From contig OX393553.1 of NCBI GenBank assembly GCA_947650365.1, positions 65,227,611 to 65,291,610 on the forward strand: a stretch of 64,000 nucleotides of DNA, in the 5' to 3' direction. This DNA comes from Chamaelirium japonicum. Its lineage: Eukaryota > Streptophyta > Magnoliopsida > Liliales > Melanthiaceae. Positions 22,723-34,695 of this stretch are shown here, piece by piece (the stretch's first letter is position 1; each line of letters opens with the position of its first letter). The translations under genes were made by a program, and so were the position numbers. Below the pieces are notes generated by a model. The model was not told the origin of the DNA and ran no database searches. It saw nothing but the letters and a program-made list of their open reading frames with translations.

Positions 22723-23660
22723 TGGGTAAATAGCACTTTGCCTTCCTGAAGTTTAGCTCAAAAACACAACCTCACTATATTTTAAAAACTACATTTTAAT
22801 TTCCCCCCTGCAATTTAGTTTTAATCAGATAAAAATGATCAAATGTGGAAATTAAGGGAGTGTTTGGCGTCATTGGCATCAATCCGGAATAATCTATTTC
22901 TATTCCGAATTCCAAGATTTGAAAATAACGGCTAGTAATTGTTCCGGTGGATGAAGGACTTGAGAACTAAAAAATATCACTCCGGCTGTTTCTATGCCAA
23001 CCGGAACACTGACTGAACCAACAAATTGCATTAGAAATAGTAATTGACAGTAATAACCTCTTCTGGAAGAGGATTAAGGAGAATTACAGTTTGCCCCCTG
23101 AAGTTTAGCTAAAACACACATAACCCCCCTAGAGTTAAAAAACTATATTTTTCCCCCTTCAGTTATGTTTTGATCAGATAAAAATTATCAAATGAGGAAA
23201 TTACGTAATTGACAAAAGGGGGTACGTATTGTGCTAACAAATTTTTTTTTTCCTCAAACCATTTCAAACTTTAGGGAGCAATTGGAGCAAAATAAAACTA
23301 CAGGGGGGTTAGTGTTTTTGAGCTAAACTTCAGGGGGCAAAGTGTAATTTACCCAACAAAAACTAGGGTAAAGTACAGTTTGCCCCCCTGAAGTTCAGCA
23401 CAAAAACACTTAACCCCTAGTCTAAAAACTACATTTTGCCCCCATTCAATTCAGATTTGATTAGATAAAAATTACCAAATGAGGGAATTAGGTGTTTTTG
23501 AGCTAAACTTCAGGGGGCAAAGTGTAATTTACCCAACAAAAATTAGGGTAAATTACAGTTTGCCTGCCTAAAGTTTAGCTCAAATATACTTAACCTCCCT
23601 ATAGTCTAAAAACTATATTTTGCCTCCATTCAATTCAGTTTTGATAAGATAAAAATTACC
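22723..23660. mobile_element. Cluster of fold-back MITEs with GGGTAAATTACA ends
   Basis: A 5' end motif reading GGGTAAATTACAGTTTGCC, then CCTGAAGTTTAGCTCAAA occurs at 22729, 23093 (partly), 23366 and 23556. Its inverted complement (TTTGAGCTAAACTTCAGGGG, ending TGTAATTTACCC) occurs at 23305-23354 and 23496-23542. The pair 23366-23542 makes a compact inverted-repeat element of about 177 bp. 22729-23354 makes a longer one containing extra ends. These are nested or tandem non-autonomous DNA elements without coding sequence. Confidence 0.75.
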
Positions 23661-23860
23661 AAATGAGGGAATTAAGTAGTGGAGGAGGAGAAGGAGGAGG
23701 AGGGGAGGTGGATGAGAGGAGGAGGAGGAGGGAACTCACCGGAGGAGAGGCGGTCGAGACGGGGTGCGCCGGAGGTAAAGCCGAGGTGGGGGGGGGGAAT
23801 TCCAGAGAGAACAGAGAAAAGAAAAGGGAATCGATTTCGGCTATTAATCACAGGGATTTT
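23660..23860 (+). other. Purine-rich stretch, no supported gene
   Basis: A GGA/GAG-rich tract produces Gly/Glu/Arg-rich frames (23663-23890). Composition alone explains the frames; no homology or start context supports a protein. It lies in the subterminal part of the CACTA element. Confidence 0.5.
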
Positions 23861-23967
23861 TACCGACGGACATTAAAGTTCTATCGGTAAAAATAACATT
23901 AAATATTATTGTATATAATAAGTTATAATACCAACAGGTATATTTATTTCCGTCGGTTATATATATA

Positions 23968-24470
<503 letters not shown>

Positions 24471-24779
24471 GTCGGGATCGGCTGACCTAGCAGATAATAA
24501 CCCAGCAGTGACACCTGCTGGGAGCCGTTGGATCAAGGTTGATCCGGTGGCTGATATTATTTCGGGTCGGACCCTAGCAGATCGGGTCAAATAAAAGATA
24601 TCGATCCCGTCTCTCTCCCGTGCGACGGAATTTTACTGTTATCAGTAATAAAATTATAAAAAATAATTTAAATATCAAAGTTATTTTACCGACGGATGTT
24701 ATTATTACCGTCGGTATAAAGTATAATATTACCGACGATAATAAAATATTCCGTCGACAATAAACCTCTTTCTTGTAGT

Positions 24780-25170
24780 GTAGTGATAATAGTCGGTTTA
24801 CGGGCTCCAATAAACATGTCGGATTAACTCTCTTCATTGATATCACTCTTGGACCCCTAACGACATGGGTGTCCTCAAAGATCCTAGTCGAAATCCCACA
24901 GACGGTGCTAAAATATCAGGGAAGAATTTGACCGGCGAATATCGCGAGATATGAGATACCAACGGCAAAAGAATAAACAAATGCGGTTACATTATATTTC
25001 TTTCCCTCCTGTGTTATGGAGGATATTTCGATGTAAATGCATGAGTCTATTCTCTGGTCGTTGTTATCTCGCATCTTGCAATGTTTGCTAGCCGAATTTT
25101 CCCTCGACAGTCACCATTGTGCCCATATAATTCGCAACGTAGCGCACCACGATTGGGCTACAAGCAAGTG
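24780..25170. other. Intervening DNA, nothing recognised
   Basis: The stretch after the CACTA terminus has no open frame with a domain, no tandem repeat and no clear element end. It leads into the LTR at about 25172. Confidence 0.5.
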
Positions 25171-25171
25171 C

Positions 25172-26105
25172 TATTGGGCTTGGCAGCCCATGAGGTTAGC
25201 CAATGCTCTCGCACGACCCGTTAGGGTTGCTTGGCACATTAACATTGTTTCTTGAAGCACAAGCGTTGTTTCTTGGGGTGAAACAACCTGGTTTGGGAGC
25301 CTCTATAAAAGAAGGTGCACAACGAAGGCGTAGGTAGCACAACGACAACGGCCAGAAAAAACTCTAGAAGGGCTGCTATCAAAAAGAGAGCCACTAAGAA
25401 CACTGGAGCACGAGAGTCACGGACTAGCATCCATCCTAGATGATGATGGGCGAGCTGAGGATGTTGCAAACAGGTGGTTGGTGGAAGTAATGACGGGCAT
25501 TGGTGCAGATCGCTGACTTGCTATGTGGTGGCGAAAGGGGTTGCTATGTTTGCAGGGACGTCATGTCATTATCGATCGATGACATGTCCAGGCATTGATG
25601 AGTATGCCTAATGAAGGAATTGACAAGAGGCTAAAGGAGGCGCTGACGGGTGCCTAATGCTAAGTGATGGTTGACGGCCGACAGATTGGATCACTGATTG
25701 CTCTGGTTGGAGCGAGCGTCGACGGGCACTGTACTAGAAAGTCGTATCCATTATGTAGCCCTGTACGACGGAAACACATTAATCTATATTTGCAATGACT
25801 GTATCTCTCCTCAATCATTGGTTATTCCACAATTATTGGTATCAGAGCAAGGTAGAGGGAGAGCAGTCGGAGCCATGGAACAGATGGCTTCCCTCATAGT
25901 CTGAAGGGGAGATTGTTGGGCTTGGCAGCCCATGAGGCCGGCCCATACTTTGGCGCAGCCCATTAGCGTTGTTTTGCGCGTTAACATTGTTGCTTGAAGC
26001 ACAAGCATTGTTGCTTGGGGGACAAGTAACTCGATTTGGTCAACTCTATAAAAGGAGGTGCACAGTGAAGGAGTAGGTAGCACAGCGGTGACGACAAGAG
26101 TAACA
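25172..26105 (+). mobile_element. Non-autonomous LTR element with about 76-bp internal part
   Basis: A 5' LTR (about 25172-25834) starts with TATTGGGCTTGGCAGCCC and has a TATA box (CTCTATAAAAGAAGG) near 25303. It is followed directly by TGGTATCAGAGC (25837-25848), the usual initiator-Met tRNA primer site of plant elements. Only about 65 bp later a purine run CTGAAGGGGAGA precedes a second LTR (from 25914), which is cut off near 26105. The same arrangement is found at 41424-43609. It encodes no protein and is incomplete at the 3' end. It counts as a TRIM-like fossil with unusually long LTRs. Confidence 0.75.
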
Positions 26106-26600
26106 ATCTGTTAGCAAAGAGTAACAATTAGATATGCTAAAATGTCTTAATTGTTGATTGATTGTAGAGGTATTTCTGCTCATCTATCCACAATATGATT
26201 ATCTTTATGACAAGAAATATATTTAACTATGCGAAACTAAGTCGATTCTATCTCGCACATAAATAATAACAATTAGGCAAAAAAGAGTAACTATTTGGTT
26301 TGTTGATAGAATAAATTTATTTTTGATGAAAATATACAAAAAAAGGATAATTATTTTGTGGTTTTAAATCGACAATCTGGAGTGATTTTAATTGACTTTC
26401 ATGCAAAAAATAGTTCGTCTTAAGTTGATGGTAGGAAATGTAAATTTAATGAACTTGGGCTAGACTCTGTTGCCCTTTTTTTTTCTATTTGGTTCGGTGG
26501 GATTTTGGGAGGAAGCTATCACAATACGGAACTTTGGTAAATTTGATGGTGGCCACAACATGATAACCTTAAAAGTCCCCGAATACAAGCGCCTATAGAA
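26105..26600. other. AT-rich intervening DNA, nothing recognised
   Basis: No frame, repeat or element end could be supported here. Confidence 0.5.
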
Positions 26601-26900
26601 TTGTTTACAAGAAAGGAGTAATGGGTAGAGCTCCGTGGAACTACACTTACCCAACACTAGAGCATCTCGTGCTTGAGGAGCCTACAACGCTGCTTAAAGT
26701 GGGGAAGCAACTCGACATTAAACACATCACCAAGCCCCTTAACCGATGTGGGACTAAATCTCCAACAATCCCCCTTTTCACACAAGGCTTGGGGCAGGAA
26801 AGCTCCCCTCGTGTGCAACGTGGTGCAGCGGCTGGTGGAGCCTGAGCTTTGATACCACTTGTAGTCCCCTCAACACCCCCCCTGCTGCTACTCTTGGAGA
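26600..26900 (-). mobile_element. Fragment of a small TRIM-like LTR element, minus strand
   Basis: Read on the minus strand, the sequence passes ACAAGTGGTATCAAAGCTC near 26860-26842 (primer-site-like). About 70 bp later comes a purine run GTGTGAAAAGGGGGA, then TGTTGGAGATTTAGTCCCAC, a typical LTR start (26771). The LTR continues down to about 26600. Primer site and polypurine tract are again very close together. Incomplete on both sides. Confidence 0.55.
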
Positions 26901-26929
26901 GCAAAGTTGCACTTAGCTGTTTTTCGATC

Positions 26930-27370
26930 TCTCGTTATTTTCTTTTTTTTTCTCGGGCCGGGAGGGGCTCCACATAGGTTTTGGTTTGAACAATACTTCG
27001 CTCCAACATGTGTTGGATCGCGTGGCTCCTCTATCCGATGTGAACTGTTGGATGAATATCACTAGTGATTTTCAGCCGCTAACAAGTTCTGACAAAATAT
27101 CACTAGTGATATTTGCTGGGGCCTATTGCTGGAGCGAAACAAGAAGATCTTCACGGGCAGAATGCTATCCCTTGATCGAGTGTCTGACGAGATCTGGTCG
27201 CAATCCATCTTACGACTACTCACCTGGTACCTAGCTTGAAAAATTTACTTTTGCTTCTCATCTCTTTATTGTAACTCTCCGACCTTCTTTACCTATCCCC
27301 CTCTCTTTGTACTTTCTATTTTTTATTTAATTTACTTGTAGGGGTCTAGGCTGAACCCCCCTCCCCCTCA
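26930..27370 (+). mobile_element. LINE 3'-end fragment
   Basis: The block with CGGGAGGGGCTCCACATAGG near 26957 and the end GGGGTCTAGGCTGAACCCCC near 27340-27360 match, in the opposite direction, the LINE tails seen at 59340-59410 and 46860-46910. No reading frame of useful length remains. 27370-27610 between here and MULE-A shows nothing further. Confidence 0.45.
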
Positions 27371-27610
27371 TTGACTAAGAGGTGGACAGTAGCGAGGTCA
27401 GCAGACCCTCATGTCAAAATGTTTTATCTGGTTCACAGGGGATGGCATGTTGAAATAAATTAGAATTAAAACTAAGAGTAATTTGGTCCAAAGAAAAGTT
27501 AGGTTGCTAAACATTTGTTTTTCTGGAGTGGGCTCAGTTTAGACAATAGGACAAAGGTGATGCTTATTTTAGGCAAAACCTGTCTTTTTTTTTTTTTACC
27601 TGTAAATAAT

Positions 27611-28465
27611 GAGGTTTTTCCCAAAATGAGCACCAAGTTTGACCAATTACCCAAACTACTGCAGTTTTTTAAACCGTAACTTTTTTGCTCTCAGACACGT
27701 GACAAATAATTCACATGAGTCAGTTAGGATTTTTAGAGACCCTTTTGCCCTCTAGTCAAAAGGTAAAGAAACTGAACCTTTCTTCTTTCTTTTTCCCTCC
27801 GCGACCTTCCAAACCCCACCTGCGACCTCTGCAACCTCATCGTCGGCACTCTTCCTTGGCCGGAGATCGTCGGAAGATCACCGGAAGATCGTCGGAAGTC
27901 GTCGGAATCTTCATCCACGGTCGTGCAAAGCCTTTAAAGGTAAATCTTCGAACCCTAAACCACACTTTAACAAAAAAAATGGTTTTTTTTTACCCTAAAC
28001 CGTAAATCATGGGTGAAATTATGACAAACTAAATTTCATACCGTAAAATCTTGAATAAAATGGTTATTTGAGATTTCTTCGATTTGGTAACTACTTATGG
28101 CTTTCAAAAAATAGGTTTCAGATATTATAAAGATGTGAACAGGATATTGTTGATGATTAATTAATTAGGGTTTTTAATTTTCAAGGTTAAAATTAATTTT
28201 TTAAAAATTTATTGTATTTTTTGAAATGAGCTTTTACCCCATTATCAAACAATTTTGTTATATATTTCAGACCGCAAGTTATACTTGTATCGAACACAAA
28301 AATATTTTCTTAAAATTAAGATCTAATGCAGTAAATTTGTGTATCAAAATCAATGGGTTTATTGCAGTATTATTTGCGCTCGACACAAGTTCACTTGAGT
28401 TCGACGCATTTAAAGTTGTGTACTGTATGAGATGAACTTGCATAAGATCATCTCCAACACTTACT
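27611..28465 (+). repeat. MULE-A left terminal inverted repeat
   Basis: It pairs with 35680-36515. It contains a GC-richer block (about 27770-27940) ending GCCTTTAAAGGTAAAT, which looks like a 5' untranslated exon with a splice donor. The frame 27715-28005 and its mirror 36411-36103 are repeat shadows conserved only because the arms are alike. The arm ends with CATAAGATCATCTCCAACAC. Confidence 0.85.
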
Positions 28466-28822
28466 AAAATTTTTATTCAAATATGAGTAAAAACTCAATC
28501 TGATACAGAACACTCCAACCATTTACTCAAATTTGAGTTAAAACTTAATTTGGTATGAGTTTGAGTAAGGGTCGGAGCTGATTTTGGAGTTTTTACTTAG
28601 ATTTGAGTAAAAACTCATCGTTGGATGATAATTTTGTAAATATGGAGGTCCTTGGAGATGATCGTTAAGAATTTGGTATGGATTGAGTCTCCCCTGATTT
28701 GGTGTCAAATGAGTAAAACTCATTTTGGTATAAATATGAGTTTGACTTGAGCAGCTTTTGAGTATTTTTTACTCGGATTCAAATCTGAATCATGATTTGA
28801 ATATAGCTGGAGATGCCCTAAG
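28447..28822. mobile_element. MITE-like insert next to the left TIR of MULE-A
   Basis: The block begins GATCATCTCCAACA and ends GCTGGAGATGCCC, short inverted ends common in plant MITEs. Internally it repeats TGAGTAAAAACTCA-type palindromes. The right TIR holds only the first 25 bp or so of this insert. No coding sequence. Confidence 0.5.
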
Positions 28823-28913
28823 TTGTAGTAATTAGCATTTGGTGTAACAATGTTTTACTTTTTATACTTTTTTTATTCTTTTCTTAATATTATATGCAAT
28901 ATTATTTTTACAG

Positions 28914-31900
28914 ATGGGACGTGAAGGTCTTCGGAAGAGGCCACTGACACCATCCTCCAAACCACCTGTAAAAAGATCTAGAAAAATGGCATCTAGTTCA
29001 CCTACAATGAAATCTGAAAGGGAGTCATCCAAGTCACCTATCAAGAATTCTAACAAGAAGCCCCCCAAGTCACCTGCAAAGAAATTCGAAAAGGAGCCGG
29101 AAATCTCTACGAGAAAAAGAGGAAAGAAATCAAACGCTGGAAATGGTTCCAAAATAGAGAAAAGTATAAGCAATGCACCCGTTAATAGGTTGGAGTATAT
29201 GGCTCAACCATCAGCTAGGTGCAGTGTCTCATTCCTTGATGCTATCCTTGAGATGTTTAGAGATAATACTAATCGGATGGAATTGTTGAAGAAGTCTTGT
29301 TTTGGTCATATTTTAGATCTAAGGTATACCAAATATATGTTTCTTCCGATGCTTGCACATTACTTTTGGCAAAGACATGAGTCAGACTTTAAGTTTAATA
29401 TTAATGGTGTGATGATGAAATTCTCTCCCTTGGAGTTTACGTTGATCCTAGGGCTTAGGTATAGCGTTTCCACCCCTCCTCCAGACCTAGATACTGACAG
29501 CATTGGTGGTCCTTTGAAGAATAAATATTTTTATGGTAAGAAGGTGGTGGTAACCCAGAAATTATTGGTGGAAAAAATTAAAGAATGCAAAGATGATGTC
29601 GATGCAGTAAAGTTGGCATTGCTACTTCTATTAGAGAGTTACTTTCTTGGAGCCAATCCCGATGTTAGTATTCCTTTGATGCATTTAGAACTTGTGGATG
29701 ACTTGGACAAATTCAATAAATACCCATGGGGAAATGTGGCCTACAACAGTTTGAAGGCCGGTATGGAAGGTGCAATAAAGGGAGATAAGAGGCCAAAAAA
29801 ATATAATATCTTTGGTTGTGCATATGCACTTCAGGTATGACTACTTTTTAAACTAATTAGTATGTTATAGCATATTATCTATTATTTAATAATACTTGAT
29901 TATTTGGTTGCACATATATTTTGCAGGTGTGGATATTTGAACGGATCCCCCTTCTTGGAATGTTTTGCGCAAGAAAGCTGAGCACTGATACGAATCCTAG
30001 AATTCTTAGGTGGTGCGATTTGAAAAGTATCACCTACGATAGAGTATTCAAGTTTTTTAAAGAAAGAAAAGTAAGTTTAAAAAACTTAGTTTATATTTAT
30101 TTATATATAGATATATATATTAATAATATTCTAATTAATTAGTTGGGTTGATATATAGGTTCAAATTCTGGAAGAGTTAATTCCATCAAAAGTAGAAATG
30201 GAGGAGAATATCATCTGTCCCTTCTATGGCCGTGAATTATCTACTTCAACTGAAGGATCAATGGAAAGGGTTATGGAAGAGGAAGTCGATACGCCGAAAG
30301 AGGATAAGAATAAAGAGGATAAAATAATTGAGGACAATGCTGAAGAGAAAAAATCGAAAGGGGATAAAGGGATCCCTATATATTATTCTTTACCAACTTC
30401 ACAATATCCATTAGAAATAGTGGTAGAGGAACACCAAAAAAGAATCTCCTCACTTGAGGAGATTGTAGTGAAACAAACCCAGCTTATAAATGGACTCCAA
30501 CAAGAAATAAAAAAACTTAAAGGGCAACGCAAGGTTGAAATTTTTTCATCTCCACCTTCTTTCTCCAATGTGGATGACAAGGATTTTAATCCGATTGGTA
30601 CTTTGGATGATCTTATTGGTGCGGCTACTCAAGTGCATGTGGTGGAATACCAACAAGAGGTAAATTTTTATTCTTAAAGTGTATTTAGTTAATATGTATT
30701 AAAATTTTTTATTTGAATACTTACAAAATGATTGGTTGTATATTGTAGAGAACGGAGAGATTGGGACACGAGGAATCCCTCATTCAAGACTTTTGTATTA
30801 CACCACACCAAACTTATAGGGATGTAGAGGATGAGGGTGTGTCTCCTACTCAGATGGATTCAAATAGTAAGGGATATTCTCCTTCTCAGACGGATCCAAA
30901 AAAATGCGGTGATCCAGGTTTACATGAAGGGATTGAGAAATCCTTCGTTCGAGATCCAAACATAGTTGATGATCAATGTCCAAGTGATGTTTTGATGGTG
31001 CATTCCAAAAATGAAGAAAACAGAGGTTATGAAGAATCTATTGAGCCGGATCAAAATATAGTTGATGCATGGAGTGCAAGTAAAAAGGATGTTTCGACCC
31101 TACAAGAGAGCCAAACAAATAAAAAGGAACAGGTATAATAAAAATTCAACTACTAAATTTATTTTTTTATAATTATGATTTAATATTTTCTTTTATTTTT
31201 CTTGTAGGAGAAAGCTGCACCGGCAAGACGCGAATCACAGCGGATGAGAAGGCCAGGTCCACATTTATGTTCTCCATATACAGACCCATTAAATAGAAAG
31301 AAACTTTTGGCACAGTTGGAAGACGAGGTAGAGATCAAACCTGTCAAGTGGATGAAAAGACTTAACCATGAGGAGAGAAAATTTTGTATTGACTTCATGG
31401 ATGATAACCGTAGAGAATTGTATGTATTATGGTAGTACAATTAAATATAAATTAGAATGTCTTTTACAATTCATGATATAATTTCTATTAACTTCATGAT
31501 GTATGTTTTAATGTAGGGATAACATTATTATTGACGGGATTAATGTGAATCCTTTTTGGATTAAAGAACTCTATTCTAATGAAGGATGGGCACAAAGTGA
31601 AGTGAGTTATGCATACCATTTAATTATGATATAAGTTATCTCTAATATTATAATTTTTTTACTTATAATTATATTAATTTGATTACAGCACATTGATGCC
31701 TATATGTCTCTCCTGGAGACACGTTTTTAAGACATTTTGAGCACTTTCACAAGGTTAAGAAGATTGACATCTTTTTTGGCAGGACGTACTTATGGGTATG
31801 TTCGCTAATTCTAGTTTGATATATATTTTTTTATAAACTGCTAAACAAATAATTTCTAATAGGTTGTTTGTTGATTGTGACAGAATTATATGATATTGGC

Positions 31901-32453
31901 TTTCAATGAATTTAAGAGTTATATTAGAAAGGAACCTCAAGGAACAGATTTGAAAGTGCTAGCGAAGAGTTTTAAGTGGTCTGAGTCTTTGAAGCAGATT
32001 ATGTTAGGAAACGGGGATCGAGTCAAAAATGATGATGGTGTATTTTATCCGATATGGAAGTGTGCACATGCTATAATCCCTGTCAATTATAATAACATGC
32101 ATTGGTATCTTGTGAACATGTACATGCAAGAGAAGAAGTTGCTTATTATTGATTCATTATATCAATCCTCTCATATCGAGTATAAGGAAGATATTGAAAA
32201 GATCTTGCATATCTTACCTATTGTACTCTATAGTTGTGGACATGATGCTGCTTTCGATGGCGACAAATGGACAGCGTACAAGGCGATGAAGACCACAATA
32301 CCAAGGCAACTAAATGGATATGACTGTGGGATTTGGGTTATGTCCTTCGCTAACTACTTCACCTGCAATAAAGAATTGGACTTTAAGGATGCCGACATGT
32401 GTGCTTTTCGGCGGCGGATTGTATATCAACTTTTGATAAAATATGTGGAATGA
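28914..32453 (+). pseudogene. MULE-borne Ulp1-type cysteine protease gene with DUF1985-like N-terminal domain
   Basis: Exons inferred from splice sites and phase: 28914-29834, 29927-30070, 30159-30659, 30749-31132, 31208-31419, 31517-31601, about 31689-31797, 31884-32453, giving about 970 residues. The ATG directly follows an acceptor-like TTTTTACAG, so a 5' untranslated exon probably lies in the TIR. Residues 1-90 are Lys/Ser-rich. A DUF1985-like globular region covers about 95-300. Middle exons are acidic with a coiled coil. The last exon is a peptidase C48 domain with His in NMHWYLV, Asp in LLIIDSLY, Gln in RQLNG and Cys in YDCG, so the catalytic set is complete. Such proteases remove SUMO-like modifiers. 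The small exon near 31689-31797 seems to hold one frameshift (LLETRF against HFEHFHKVKK), so the copy may be inactive. Confidence 0.78.
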
Positions 32454-32604
32454 TGTAACTTGACATGTGTACTTTATGGTGGCATTTTGTAACTTGAAAT
32501 GAATGGTCTATGGTGTTTTGTAATATGAATATTTTTATGTCTGTCTTATTTTGAGCACCAATGAGTGTTTGTTACCGAGGTGGAATATTGAATGTTATAC
32601 CCAA

Positions 32605-32775
32605 TAGACAAATATGTACTGCGTCCAACGCAAGTATGGTTTGTATCGAATGCAATATTTTGGCTAGAATCATCATCCCTGCAATTGAGCACAAATATGT
32701 ACTGCGTCCAACGCAAGTATGGTTTGTATCGAATGCAATATTTTGGCTAGAATCATCATCACTGCAATTGAACGC
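32605..32775 (+). repeat. Two tandem copies of an 81-bp motif (third copy at 34320-34410)
   Basis: The phrase ATGTACTGCGTCCAACGCAA, followed by TATCGAATGCAATATTTTGGC, is repeated at 32614 and 32695, and again with changes at 34324. The copies surround the GRF gene. Related GTATCGAACACAA text occurs in the TIRs. Confidence 0.8.
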
Positions 32776-33576
32776 AAACTATACTTGCGTACGATGCAAT
32801 TTTTTAACAGTTCTTATCACTGCTCCTTGCGTTCACAATAGTTCTCAATAATACTCAACAGTTCTATAAAAACCTATCATCCCTGTCCTTTCTCTGTGAT
32901 TTTCTTTATAGAGGAGTAGTCGAACGACCCCTTCTCTGCAATTTCCATTGGAGAGGACGACGCGGAGGGGTAGAACACGGATCCGACTTCTTCTCCTCCG
33001 TGGCCACACAGATCAGACTTCTTCTCATCGAAGGTATGATCGCATCCCCCTGGATTGATCACTTCAGAAAGGGAAGGGGGCAGCTCCTTTCTAGGTCCTA
33101 AACCCTTCATAAGTCCCCCCTTTCTTCTTCTAGGTATTTGCCATTTGTTTTACTTGCAAATGGTTTAGTCGCTCCCTTAGATCTAACTAGATCATATGCT
33201 TATTCTCCATTCTTAAAGATTTAAAAAAAAAAACTAATTTTTTCTTGTTTAAATATATTGACTGCTACAGAGGGATCCTATAAGATTTTTTTAAAAAAAC
33301 TAATTTCTTATTGTTTAACGAGATCAGCCCATTTATCCGTTGACTGTTACAGAGGGATCCTATAAGATTTTTTTTTAAAGAGATGGTGTCATCTAAATTG
33401 TAAGATCCAAATATGTATCATGCATGTAGGTATTTCTTTATGTGATTTTTTATGTGGTTTTTTCTGTACCAAATATGTATCATCCAAATATGTAAGATCC
33501 AAATATGGTTTTTTTAAAGAAATGGTGCCATCTTGATTGTCATTTTTATGTGGTTTTTTTTTAAACAGACTCAAAT

Positions 33577-34017
33577 ATGAGCTCAACGATATATCCGAAT
33601 TTCACATGTCCATGTGGTGTTGGTTTTTGTAAGATAAAGACATCCCGCACATCAAAAAATCCTGGAAGAATGTTTTATACATGTCCACTACCAGAGGTAC
33701 ATTATAATTTACTTTGAATAATATATATGCCCTTGGAATAAGATATAGATTTGTATTACCCATTTATTGTTAATACATGATTGCAGGGCAATCGATGTCA
33801 GTTTTTTATGTGGTGTGATGAAATTCAAAAGATGATTATTCATAAATGCACGTGCGAGGAGACGATACACCGCTTGGAGGCTGAGGTCGAGGGGTTGAAG
33901 GGAAAACTCCATGAGTGTCATATGATGATGAAACAAATGCGACAAAAAATGCTTGATGGAGCGATGGATAGTTTGTCGTTACTTCAAGATTTATCTTCGT
34001 TAGAGTTGACTGATTAA
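33577..34017 (+). CDS. GRF-type zinc-finger protein carried by MULE-A (116 aa, two exons)
   Basis: Exon 1 is 33577-33696 and exon 2 is 33787-34017, joined in phase 0 by a GT-AG intron; the combined frame is open. The N-terminus reads FTCPCGVGFCKIKTSRTSKN, then PGRMFYTCPLPEG, then CQFFMWCDE. This matches the GRF zinc finger (C-x-C-G, C, C pattern with the GRxF core and FFxWxD). The C-terminal half (about residues 55-110) is heptad-like and probably a coiled coil. GRF fingers bind single-stranded nucleic acids in some proteins. The ATG at 33577 gives the full finger. No damage is visible. It lies between the protease and transposase genes inside the MULE. Host origin or transposon function is unknown. 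Confidence 0.72.
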
Positions 34018-34695
34018 AAATATTGTAATATTTTTCTGAATTTGGGTATGGGGTGCCATAAATAGATCCCCCTTGTTTTAGTTCAAAAATAATATTATTT
34101 TTAAAAAATTTTAAGCCACACTTGTATAACAGCATAGTAAGGTGATTGCAATATAATTTGTTTAATAATTTTTAACTTTGATTACTTAAATAATTTATTT
34201 AATACCTGTCCAAATTCTCAAATACTGTTGCCTGTGATTGTTCAAATTTCTTATGCCCCTTATTTCATTTCTCATGCTTCTTGCAATTAGCTCGATTCAT
34301 CATTCCTGTAATTGAGCACAAAGATGGACTGCGTCGAACCCAAGTATGGCTTGTATCGAATGCAATATTTTAACTAGAATCATCATCACTGTAATTGAAC
34401 ACAAACTATACTTGCGTACGACGCAATTTCTTGTTTTCTGCAAAAGGTGTAATTGCGTTCAATTGCAAAAGGTGTCATTGCTTGTTTTCAACGCAAGTCC
34501 TATTATAGCATGCAGTATTAACAGTATCCAATCGCAATAGTCATATTAAAGATATCGATTATCTAAGTCATTGTATCTAATTACAAGTAACCAAAATTGC
34601 ACAACCATCCAATTACAAGAAACCAGAATTTCAAAAGTCATTGTATCCAACTACAAGTCAACCAAAATAAGATCTCTCAATAAAGTAAAATATAG

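Noticed and set aside
23663-23890. Gly/Glu/Arg-rich protein
   Set aside because: Explained by a purine-rich simple-sequence stretch.
27715-28005. A 96-residue ORF conserved at 36103-36411
   Set aside because: The conservation reflects the two MULE-A inverted arms and not protein selection; no domain is present.
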